DNA from: Anaerolineales bacterium
GTDB lineage: Bacteria > Chloroflexota > Anaerolineae > Anaerolineales > Villigracilaceae
NCBI GenBank assembly: GCA_025938055.1
Contig: JAICQC010000074.1
Span: 1-14,210, forward strand
Length of the DNA: 14,210 nucleotides
Direction of reading: 5' to 3'
Shown here in pieces: positions 6,327-12,728 of the stretch (the first letter of the stretch is position 1; each line of letters starts with the position of its first letter). Made by a program: the position numbers and the translations under genes. The notes under the pieces were generated by a model. The model was not told where the DNA came from. It did no database searches and saw only the letters and a list, made by a program, of their open reading frames with translations.

Positions 6327-7490
6327 TTAGGTCTGCGAATCTGGAAATGCTTTCTCAAAAGCGTGCCTGGCAGCCTTATATCCCTCCTCAATCAGGATGG
6401 CAGAGACATCGCCATCGTAATCAATGATTCGCTCGACCTGCAGGAATTCCAGCGGGGACACAATGAGTGGAGTCACAAGGCGATAACGATAAGGAGGGCT
6501 AGCCTCTCGTCGTTCGCGCAACGCCAGATCGTTGAAGGCACGAACCATTTTCAGGTTCTCGCGGAACGCAGCCAGCAACATCCAATCAAGCATCCACGTA
6601 ATCGCATCACCAAATGACCTGGGTTCTGCATTGGTCTTTGCCGGTGCAGGATCGCTGCTCTCCCACCAGGGAGTCATCATGACGACGATCACCTCCGCGG
6701 GAATACTTGTGTCTCCACCCATCATATCGATGGCTGCACCCAGAGGAGTGTTCGCTACCAGGGCGCCATCCCAATAGAAGGCTTCGGTTCCCGGGTCAAA
6801 TGTCCAGGGATACACCAGAGGGATTGAACAGGAAGCCAGGATGCGGTCGACAGTGATTCCTGAGAAAACATCCCGCCGGAGCTCGCCGCGTTTATGATCC
6901 ATAACTTCCCGATTGCTAAACAGCACGCGCTCTCCGGTACGCACTTTTGTGGCAGCGATGAGCAGGGCCTTTTCGCTGGCAGCGAGTTTTTCTTCATCAA
7001 AACCAAAACGTGTAAAGAGGGTTTTACGCAGGGGAGCTGTATCGAGCAAATTTATCCAATACCCGATCAACCTGGAGGCGAGCCAACGCGGCAGCAGAGG
7101 CAGCGGGGGCCAAAATTCTTTTGGAATAGGCGATGTCGCTTCCTCGGGTGTAATTTGCGGAAGCCTGGCATCCATGAGCTCCTTGAAGATCGCGCGGGCT
7201 GCCCAGCGCGCGATCCCTCGCATCCCCGGTGGCAGCCCTTGAATATCCTGCTCCTCCAGTGATTTCCATACTTCCACCAATTGATCGGCAGCCATACCTT
7301 GTGCAATCGCCGCCCCGTTCACCGCGCCGATGGATGTGCCCACAATGACATGCGGTTCCCAGGCACGGGCATGATTCGAATCGACATTCAGTTTATGATT
7401 CTTCATCAAATACTTATACACCCCTGCGTGAAACGCGCCACGCCCACCTCCTCCTGAAAGAATTAGTGCTCGAATTGGTTCCGTGTTCAT
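6327..7490 (-). CDS. Patatin-like phospholipase family protein
   Basis: Lipid acyl hydrolase of 387 residues with a Ser-Asp dyad. The oxyanion-hole glycine loop is SGGGGRGAFHAG (residues 12-23). The nucleophile elbow is GTSIG with Ser53. The catalytic aspartate is Asp241 in WDGAL, the DG(G/A) motif. Residues 85-150 are rich in Pro, Trp and Arg (PKEFWPPLPLLPRWL) and may form a membrane-contacting or lid insertion. No signal peptide is seen, so it is probably cytosolic and acts on membrane phospholipids or storage lipids. All catalytic elements are intact. Upstream are AAAGGAG about 5 bases before the ATG and a near-consensus promoter. It is a single-gene unit: its stop is 84 bases from the marR start and that gap holds the marR promoter. 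Confidence 0.92.
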   Translation of the reverse strand: MNTEPIRALILSGGGGRGAFHAGVYKYLMKNHKLNVDSNHARAWEPHVIVGTSIGAVNGAAIAQGMAADQLVEVWKSLEEQDIQGLPPGMRGIARWAARAIFKELMDARLPQITPEEATSPIPKEFWPPLPLLPRWLASRLIGYWINLLDTAPLRKTLFTRFGFDEEKLAASEKALLIAATKVRTGERVLFSNREVMDHKRGELRRDVFSGITVDRILASCSIPLVYPWTFDPGTEAFYWDGALVANTPLGAAIDMMGGDTSIPAEVIVVMMTPWWESSDPAPAKTNAEPRSFGDAITWMLDWMLLAAFRENLKMVRAFNDLALRERREASPPYRYRLVTPLIVSPLEFLQVERIIDYDGDVSAILIEEGYKAARHAFEKAFPDSQT

Positions 7491-7523
7491 AGGGACTCCT
7501 TTGCCATTTCTGCGCTCATCTCT

Positions 7524-7552
7524 GTTATAGAATGGTTTTCAATGAATGTCAA
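7524..7552 (-). promoter_or_regulatory. Near-consensus promoter of the patatin gene
   Basis: Read leftward: TTGACA (plus-strand 7547-7552), 17-base spacer, TATAAC (7524-7529, 5/6 match). The predicted start of transcription is near 7517, giving a leader of about 27 bases with AAAGGAG before the ATG. This is the best housekeeping-sigma promoter in the window. Confidence 0.75.
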
Positions 7553-7580
7553 CAATCATCGGGCAAATAGGCAAAACTCC

Positions 7581-7604
7581 TCACAGCAGAAATTGAGGCT
7601 GTGA
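7581..7604. repeat. Inverted repeat in the divergent patatin-mocR region
   Basis: TCACAGC and GCTGTGA form a perfect 7-bp inverted repeat with a 10-base centre. It sits in the 208-base divergent gap, upstream of the patatin -35 box and about 95 bases before the mocR ATG. It may be an operator for either gene. A single GTACCA (7606-7611) follows it. The remaining gap has a TATAGT -10-like hexamer at 7673-7678 with no convincing -35. Confidence 0.35.
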
Positions 7605-7698
7605 AGTACCACGCTCATCTCGAAAGGAAGGTTTTGACTTTCGTCCAGGAATTCGTGAAGCGAACGGTAAAATATAGTCTAAGACGCCTAGTTTGATC

Positions 7699-9171
7699 AT
7701 GACAATTTTTAGAAATGACCTCTTCCAGCCCAGCGCCAACACGCCTCTCTATCAGGCTCTCTACAGCCACATACGCGCGGCGATACTTTCTGGCGAGTTG
7801 ATGGGGGGAGTCAAGCTGCCCTCCACGCGGGCGTTGGCAGACGAGTTGAACGTTTCGCGAAATACAGTTTTAAACGCATACAGGCAGCTCCTCGCAGAAG
7901 GATATCTGGAGGGTAGGGAAGGCAGTGGAACTTTTGTTGCGCATATTCTACCGGATCTATTGTTGACAGCGCCGCGCCCCGCGACCCCTAAAATAATCCA
8001 CCCTGCTCGTGTTGGGTCTCCACAACCATTGTTCTCTGAGCGCGCCAGGGCACAGATGGCAGCCACCCAGCCTCCTTCTGGAGGAAAATTTCACCGTCCG
8101 TTCCTCGCCGAGGCGCCAGCCCTGGATGTCTTTCCGTATCAACTCTGGTCCCGGCTTGTTGTCCGCCAGGCGCGGCGCATGCCTGAGAGTCACTTCATGT
8201 ACCAGGATTCAGCGGGTTATCGCCCTCTGCGCGAGGCGATTGTTGCCCATGTCACGGTCTCGCGCCAGGTGCACTGTGCGCCCGAACAAGTAATGATTGT
8301 ACCGGGTTCGCAGGGAGCGCTCGATCTGGCAGCGCGAATGCTCCTCAACGCTGGAGATCGCGTTTGGATTGAAGACCCGGGCTATTCCGGAGCGCGGGGC
8401 GCTTTCCTGGGAGCAGGCGCGCATCTGATCCCTGTCCCTGTGGATCACGAAGGCCTGACCGTAGATATTGGGATCGCACGCGCGCCTGAGGCGCGGCTGG
8501 TCTATCTCACGCCCTCTCATCAGTTCCCCTTGGGAGTCACCATGTCGATTCCACGACGATTGGCGCTGCTGGACTGGGCGAAACGCGCCAACGTCTATCT
8601 CCTTGAAGACGACTATGACAGTGAGTTCCGCTTTGGGACACGCCCACTGGCTACTCTGCAGGGTCTGGACGATGCCGACCGCGTAATTTATATCGGGACT
8701 TTCAGCAAGGTGCTTTTCCCATCCATCCGCATCGGCTATATGATCCTGCCGCCGCCACTCGTTGACGCATTCCTGAAAGTGCGCCGGCTCATTGATATTC
8801 ATTCTCCCATGCTGGAGCAGGCAGTACTCACCGATTTTATGGTGGAAGGTCACTTTACACGCCATCTCAGGCGTATGCGAATGTTGTATGCTGAGCGGCG
8901 GAGCGCGCTGCTGGAAGCAGCCAGCCGATTGTCGCTTGAAATCGACTCGCCCGAGGCAGGTATTCATTGTGTTGCATGGCTGCCCGATGGGATGGACGAT
9001 CTGGCACTGGCAAGCAGAGCTATGAATTACGATCTGAATCTAACGCCCATTTCAAGTTTCAGTATTGAGCCGATTGCGCGCAACGGACTTTTGCTTGGAT
9101 ATGGCGGTTTTGGGGTGCAGGAAATAAAGGAGGGAGTCCAGCGATTGGGGGCATTATTAGGATCCTTCTAA
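7699..9171 (+). CDS. MocR/GabR/PdxR family regulator: GntR-type winged helix fused to a class I aminotransferase-like domain
   Basis: Transcription regulator of 490 residues that uses PLP and an amino compound as signals. Residues about 8-75 are a GntR-type winged helix-turn-helix (LPSTRALADELNVSRNTVLNAYRQL, then GYLEGREGSGTFV). After a Pro-rich linker (about 80-125) comes a fold-type I aminotransferase domain. PLP contacts match GabR: Asp304 and Tyr306 in EDDYDSEF, and the Schiff-base lysine Lys337 in TFSKVLFPSIRIGY, 33 residues after Asp304 as in GabR. The ATG at 7699 was preferred to a TTG six bases upstream; neither has a good ribosome binding site. It lies 111 bases before an AhpD-like gene whose promoter carries a perfect inverted repeat, the likely target. 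Ligand and whether it activates or represses are unknown. Confidence 0.93.
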   Translation: MTIFRNDLFQPSANTPLYQALYSHIRAAILSGELMGGVKLPSTRALADELNVSRNTVLNAYRQLLAEGYLEGREGSGTFVAHILPDLLLTAPRPATPKIIHPARVGSPQPLFSERARAQMAATQPPSGGKFHRPFLAEAPALDVFPYQLWSRLVVRQARRMPESHFMYQDSAGYRPLREAIVAHVTVSRQVHCAPEQVMIVPGSQGALDLAARMLLNAGDRVWIEDPGYSGARGAFLGAGAHLIPVPVDHEGLTVDIGIARAPEARLVYLTPSHQFPLGVTMSIPRRLALLDWAKRANVYLLEDDYDSEFRFGTRPLATLQGLDDADRVIYIGTFSKVLFPSIRIGYMILPPPLVDAFLKVRRLIDIHSPMLEQAVLTDFMVEGHFTRHLRRMRMLYAERRSALLEAASRLSLEIDSPEAGIHCVAWLPDGMDDLALASRAMNYDLNLTPISSFSIEPIARNGLLLGYGGFGVQEIKEGVQRLGALLGSF

Positions 9172-9202
9172 TACCAGGTAAGTATCTACTCAAGTGGTAC
9201 CA
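9172..9202. repeat. TACCA direct repeat upstream of the AhpD-like gene
   Basis: TACCA occurs at 9172-9176 (in ATACCA) and 9198-9202 (in GTACCA), starts 26 bases apart, just after the mocR stop. MocR/GabR-type regulators are known to bind spaced direct repeats, with ATACCA reported for GabR, so this is a candidate site. The half-sites are short and chance is possible. Confidence 0.3.
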
Positions 9203-9216
9203 TAGTTTGGGTAGGA

Positions 9217-9240
9217 ACTGGTTCTTGTAAAAGAACCAGT
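9217..9240. promoter_or_regulatory. Perfect 10-bp inverted repeat covering a -35 box (likely operator)
   Basis: ACTGGTTCTT and AAGAACCAGT are exact reverse complements separated by GTAA. The -35 hexamer of the downstream promoter (9225-9230) lies exactly at its centre. Without a T-tract after it, it fits an operator better than an intrinsic terminator of mocR, though a hairpin in the mocR 3' end is possible. Confidence 0.6.
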
Positions 9241-9253
9241 GGGCCCATATATT
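9225..9253 (+). promoter_or_regulatory. Promoter of the AhpD-like / DUF1579 gene pair
   Basis: TTGTAA (9225-9230, 4/6 match), 17-base spacer, TATATT (9248-9253, 5/6 match). Predicted transcription start is near 9260, giving a leader of about 23 bases with AGGAG at 9271-9275 before the ATG at 9283. Confidence 0.5.
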
Positions 9254-9282
9254 TGCTCCTAGATCTTCACAGGAGCCCAATA

Positions 9283-9780
9283 ATGAAACATAAACTCGAT
9301 TACTCGAAAGTTCTTCCAGAAGGGATGCGAGTAATGAATGCCCTGGATCACTATAGTCAAAACTGCGGGCTTGAGCCCTCGCTATTGGATTTGATCAAGC
9401 TGCGAGCCTCGCAGATCAATGGATGTGCCTACTGTGTTGACATGCACAGCAAGGACGCGCGCAGCGGCGGCGAAACTGAGCAGCGGTTGTATAACCTCAG
9501 CGTTTGGCGTGAAACCCCCTATTATACAGAGCGTGAACGCGCCGCCCTGGCGTTTACCGAAGCGGTCACTCTGATTGCAGACGCACGAGTGCCTGATGAT
9601 GTCTACGAACAGGCGCGCCAGCAATTTAGCGATGAAGGCGTGGTGAAGCTTATGATCGCAATCGTGACAATCAATGCCTGGAACCGGTTCACCATCTTTG
9701 GCGATGTGCCCGGGAGCTATCAGCCTCGTCATTTTGTAACACAGCCAGCGCCGGCTATCCGAGCGCAGGTCACTGGATAG
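9283..9780 (+). CDS. Carboxymuconolactone decarboxylase family protein, AhpD-like peroxidase type
   Basis: Small all-helical protein of 165 residues of the CMD/AhpD superfamily. The redox signature CxxCxxxH is complete: Cys48, Cys51 and His55 in NGCAYCVDMH, matching the AhpD active-site spacing. This points to thiol-dependent alkyl-hydroperoxide reduction or a related redox role, and not to lactone decarboxylation. A TPYYTERERAALAFTEAVTLI segment is typical of the subgroup. The ATG at 9283 is set by AGGAG 7 bases upstream; a TTG at 9253 falls inside the -10 box and is unlikely. It is the first gene of a two-gene unit with a DUF1579-like protein 20 bases further on. Genes of this subgroup often stand beside MocR regulators (recalled), as here. 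Confidence 0.9.
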   Translation: MKHKLDYSKVLPEGMRVMNALDHYSQNCGLEPSLLDLIKLRASQINGCAYCVDMHSKDARSGGETEQRLYNLSVWRETPYYTERERAALAFTEAVTLIADARVPDDVYEQARQQFSDEGVVKLMIAIVTINAWNRFTIFGDVPGSYQPRHFVTQPAPAIRAQVTG

Positions 9781-9800
9781 TCTTGGGAAGGAGTGGATCA

Positions 9801-10280
9801 ATGCAAACTGAACACGATGGCCGGCATGATTTCGATTTCTTCATCGGTCGCTGGAAGGCTCATAGCCGGCGGCTGCGCGAGCGGCTTAAGGACTCGAACG
9901 ATTGGGATGAACTGGAGGGGGAGGCGGTGATCCGAAAAGTGTTGGGCGGAATGGGCAACATTGACGAAATCACAATAGAGAGAGAAAACGGACGACTGGA
10001 GGGCTTGACGTTGCGTCTGTATAATCCTGAGTCCCGGCAATGGAGCCTGTATTGGGTATCAGGTGTAGATGGAGTCTTGCAGCCTCCATTGATCGGCAGC
10101 TTTGTGGACGGACGCGGTGAGTTTTATTCTCAAGAACTCTTTGAAGGTAGGAGCATCTTCTGTCGTTTCATTTGTTCCGACATTACGGAAACATCCTGTC
10201 GCTGGGAACAGGCTTTTTCCACAGACGGTGGAAAAACCTGGGAGGTCAATTGGATCGCAGAGTTAACCCGACAGCAGTGA
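9801..10280 (+). CDS. DUF1579-like small protein
   Basis: Predicted soluble protein of 159 residues. The opening HDFDFFIGRWKAHSRRLRERL and later WSLYWV, GEFYSQELFEGR and SCRWEQAFSTDGGKTWEVNW are features I recall from DUF1579-type proteins, predicted beta-barrel, lipocalin-like folds of unknown function. There is no signal peptide and no obvious catalytic motif; a ligand-binding role is possible but not shown. AAGGAG 7 bases upstream supports the ATG at 9801 over a TTG 18 bases earlier. The gap of 20 bases after the AhpD-like gene indicates one transcript, so it probably shares control by the inverted repeat at 9217-9240 and, by inference, the MocR-type regulator. Confidence 0.75.
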   Translation: MQTEHDGRHDFDFFIGRWKAHSRRLRERLKDSNDWDELEGEAVIRKVLGGMGNIDEITIERENGRLEGLTLRLYNPESRQWSLYWVSGVDGVLQPPLIGSFVDGRGEFYSQELFEGRSIFCRFICSDITETSCRWEQAFSTDGGKTWEVNWIAELTRQQ

Positions 10281-10334
10281 GGATGCAACCTAAAGTGTCT
10301 CACGTGTGGATGTTAGCGTGAAGCACTGTGATGG

Positions 10335-10349
10335 AAAGTACAGTACTTT
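10335..10349. repeat. 15-bp palindrome in a convergent gap
   Basis: AAAGTAC-A-GTACTTT is a perfect palindrome with 7-bp arms, followed on the plus strand by two more T. As RNA it can fold only with a 3-base loop and a weak 6-bp stem, then U-rich sequence. It may help end the DUF1579 transcript. Confidence 0.4.
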
Positions 10350-10357
10350 TTGAATCA

Positions 10358-10387
10358 AAGAGCTCGCCAGACGACTGGCGAGTTCTT
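10358..10387. terminator. Probable bidirectional transcription terminator
   Basis: A 13-bp stem with one G-T wobble and a 4-base ACGA loop. The core is CTCGCCAG / CTGGCGAG. It lies between the converging DUF1579-like and MFS genes, 18 bases past the MFS stop. Neither side has a long U-tract (TTCTTCTC on plus, CTCTTTGATT on minus), so its efficiency is uncertain, but position and strength fit a shared terminator. Confidence 0.6.
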
Positions 10388-10404
10388 CTCCTGAAAATCC
10401 GGAC

Positions 10405-11883
10405 TCATTTATTTGGCGGCAGGGGTGTGCGTACTTTAATGATCTTGTGGGTACTCTTCCGTGCCTGGCGCGTAGTTTTCCGTGTCCGCAAGGCGAGTGT
10501 TCGCCTGATCAATACCACGACTGGCAGGCGTTGAAAGTCCGGGATCAGTTTATCGATATTACGGATGGAGGGGATCAAATATCCGGCGAGCCCGATCAGG
10601 GTTCCGCCAATGCCGCACAGAAGGATCAATAATCCGAAGCCGGAACCCGCGCCCGTCCCTACCAGCCAGCCAAACATGCCCGCCAGAGCACCCCCGGTGC
10701 TCATTGCCGGTTCAAAGATCTGGTCTCCCAGGTAACCTGCCACGAGGGGAGTAAAAGGGATCATTGCCTGCGCAATGAAATCGCTTGCAGAGAAGACGCG
10801 GCCTTGCAAATCAGGCGGCACTTTTGCCTGCAGGAAAGAGTCCATGGAAACGTTGACGACGGGATCGAACATCGCGTCAACTGTCACGGCGATGACCCAG
10901 ATTACAAGAGATTGACCGATTCCCAGCAGAGTCAGCCCGAAAAAGCTGGAGACGAGCCAGGCAAGAATGATGGCACGCGCCGGACGCTTGATACCAGCCC
11001 AGGCCGTCAGGAAGATGCCTGCCAGCACCGATGCCAGCGCCCCAACCGATTGTACTGTTCCGAGGATCTGGGTATCGTTTTCGGTTCGCAAGAGGATCAT
11101 GGGATAAAGGACCGCCGCTGACAGTGCGATCCCTGAGAACAGGTTTCCCGTAAAAAAGATCAGCTGCAAGCCCAGCAGGTTGGGGCGCCTGAGGATGTAT
11201 TTAATACCATAAATGGCTTCATTCAAGAACTTGCTGTGTGATAACTCCCCTTCCACAGTTCGGGGAGGCTGTGGAACTTCTACAAAGAGTAGAACTCCAA
11301 TGGAAATTAAAAATGTAACCAGATTGATTGCCAGAATACCATTCAAACCGATCACCAGGTACATAACCCCCGCCAGGAGTGGGCCGAATATCCCCGGTAC
11401 CTCATAGAGCAGAGACATGAGACCATTGGCACGAATGTATTGTTTCTTGGAAACCATGGTCGTGATGGCTGCTGCATAGGATGGGGACTGGAAGGCAGAA
11501 CCCATTCCCTGCAGGACTGCTGCAACATAGAGGTGCCAGACTTCCAATAGACCAGCTGTCTGAAGCACGAGCAAAATGGCCAGCCCTGAGAGCGACAGGA
11601 CGTCATACACAAGCATCATATTTTTGCGGTTGCTGCGGTCGATGAGGATGCCTGCAAACGGTACTGTCAGCAGATAGGAACCGAAGAAAAAGAATTCCAG
11701 AAGACCAACCGCCGTCCCGCTGTCTGTGATGCTGAATATCCAGATGGGTAATGCAACCGCCGTAATGCTCGATGCAATTCCAGAGACCATCTGGCCCAGC
11801 CAGATCATGAAAAGCCCTCTCATACCCTGGGGACGGCGGAAGGAAAGATTCAATTTCCACATAGGTTGTGTATCGGCGAGCAT
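10405..11883 (-). CDS. MFS transporter, MFS_3 / EntS-like exporter (paralogue 1)
   Basis: Integral membrane proton-driven exporter of about 492 residues with about 12 hydrophobic helices. The MFS motif A is GILIDRSNRK at residues 78-87, between helices 2 and 3. The overall pattern, with PQPPRT in the central loop and LQGRVFSASDF in the C-terminal half, fits the MFS_3 group that includes enterobactin and macrolide exporters. The substrate is unknown. It is clearly paralogous to the exporter at 12729-14072: residues 112-142 match 23 of 31 positions of its partner. The start is unsure; ATG 11883 is used, ATG 11862 would align best with the paralogue, and a TTG at 11907 is possible. None has a good ribosome binding site. 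The last 35 or so residues are unusually basic and lack a counterpart in the paralogue. Confidence 0.9.
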   Translation of the reverse strand: MLADTQPMWKLNLSFRRPQGMRGLFMIWLGQMVSGIASSITAVALPIWIFSITDSGTAVGLLEFFFFGSYLLTVPFAGILIDRSNRKNMMLVYDVLSLSGLAILLVLQTAGLLEVWHLYVAAVLQGMGSAFQSPSYAAAITTMVSKKQYIRANGLMSLLYEVPGIFGPLLAGVMYLVIGLNGILAINLVTFLISIGVLLFVEVPQPPRTVEGELSHSKFLNEAIYGIKYILRRPNLLGLQLIFFTGNLFSGIALSAAVLYPMILLRTENDTQILGTVQSVGALASVLAGIFLTAWAGIKRPARAIILAWLVSSFFGLTLLGIGQSLVIWVIAVTVDAMFDPVVNVSMDSFLQAKVPPDLQGRVFSASDFIAQAMIPFTPLVAGYLGDQIFEPAMSTGGALAGMFGWLVGTGAGSGFGLLILLCGIGGTLIGLAGYLIPSIRNIDKLIPDFQRLPVVVLIRRTLALRTRKTTRQARKSTHKIIKVRTPLPPNK

Positions 11884-12012
11884 ATCACAGCGAGGAAGAG
11901 TAGACAATCCTCAGAATAGGCTAATTTCTTTTAAAGTCATTTCAAAACAGGCAGACTCCTGAAAGCCTTAATAAACGAATGCGGGTACAATCGTCGCAGG
12001 TTTTCTTAAGCT

Positions 12013-12726
12013 ATGCAGCCTCGCCCCTCGTTTAACCGTGAACTTTTGATTCCCATTGCAGTTGGCGCCGTTTCGATTCTTGGAATTGCGTGGATCTTTT
12101 TGACAAGCGATCTGGGTGAGTCACTGATCCCTCCAACAGCGGTGCCCACGGCGATTCCATTCGACGTTAGTTCCAGCGAGACAGCGACGCTGCCTCATGC
12201 GTCAATGACTCCTACTCTGGAAGAGACACCTCCCACCACCGCCACCAAGCCTGTTTCTTACCCCGGGCCGCCTGCTGAAACACTTCCCTCGACAAGCATC
12301 CCGGCAACAGGCACACTGATTACCGAGAGCCCGCCAACTCCCTCTGCCACTCCCACATCAGATCAGGTACTCACGGTCGGAAAATATGATGATAAGGATC
12401 GCAAGATTGCTTATGACAGGTTTTGGGATTTTAGGATGAATTCTGGGACCGCAAACGCGTACAGAGGCACCTTGCATATTTCAAATAGCATCGGGAGTGA
12501 AGCATCCTTCCAGTTTACAGGGCAACGACTCTATCTGGGTTATCAGCGCGGCCGGAATTTCGGAATTGTAACCGTTATCATTGATAACCAGACATATAGC
12601 TTCCACGAGCAAGCCTTCGACCGCATCTGGCGTTCCCCTCAACTTACACCTGGCACCCATTCTGTGCGAATCATCCATGAAAGCGGAGAATCCATTAATC
12701 TCGATTATATAGAGGTGCTCGACTGA
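12013..12726 (+). CDS. Membrane-anchored protein: N-terminal TM helix, Thr/Pro/Ser linker, C-terminal beta-rich domain
   Basis: Protein of 237 residues that I cannot name. Residues 11-31 form one hydrophobic helix after a short Arg-containing start, with no lipobox cysteine, so it should be a signal anchor with the bulk outside the membrane. Residues about 36-116 are a low-complexity Thr/Pro/Ser/Ala linker. Residues 117-237 look like a compact beta-sandwich: GKYDDKDRKIAY, FQFTGQRLYLGY, VTVIIDNQTYSFHE, LTPGTHSVRIIHE and INLDYIEVLD. I recall this pattern as a C-terminal module of many Anaerolineae surface proteins, comparable to galactose-binding-like carbohydrate domains. Binding of glycans is an inference. 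It lies head-to-head with one MFS gene and tail-to-tail with the other, 2 bases from the latter's stop. TACAAT at 11986-11991 may be its -10; no ribosome binding site is clear. Confidence 0.72.
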   Translation: MQPRPSFNRELLIPIAVGAVSILGIAWIFLTSDLGESLIPPTAVPTAIPFDVSSSETATLPHASMTPTLEETPPTTATKPVSYPGPPAETLPSTSIPATGTLITESPPTPSATPTSDQVLTVGKYDDKDRKIAYDRFWDFRMNSGTANAYRGTLHISNSIGSEASFQFTGQRLYLGYQRGRNFGIVTVIIDNQTYSFHEQAFDRIWRSPQLTPGTHSVRIIHESGESINLDYIEVLD

Positions 12727-12728
12727 AG

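Noticed and set aside
8209..8967. A 252-codon open frame antisense to the MocR-type regulator
   Set aside because: No recognisable domain, and the opposite strand encodes a complete two-domain regulator with all PLP contacts.
9217..9240. The 10-bp inverted repeat as an intrinsic terminator of mocR
   Set aside because: It is followed by GGGCCC and not a T run, and the -35 of a reasonable promoter lies at its centre, so an operator is the better reading. Termination is not excluded.
9283..9780. Naming the protein a true 4-carboxymuconolactone decarboxylase (pcaC)
   Set aside because: It has the CxxCxxxH redox motif of AhpD-like members and no protocatechuate pathway genes beside it.
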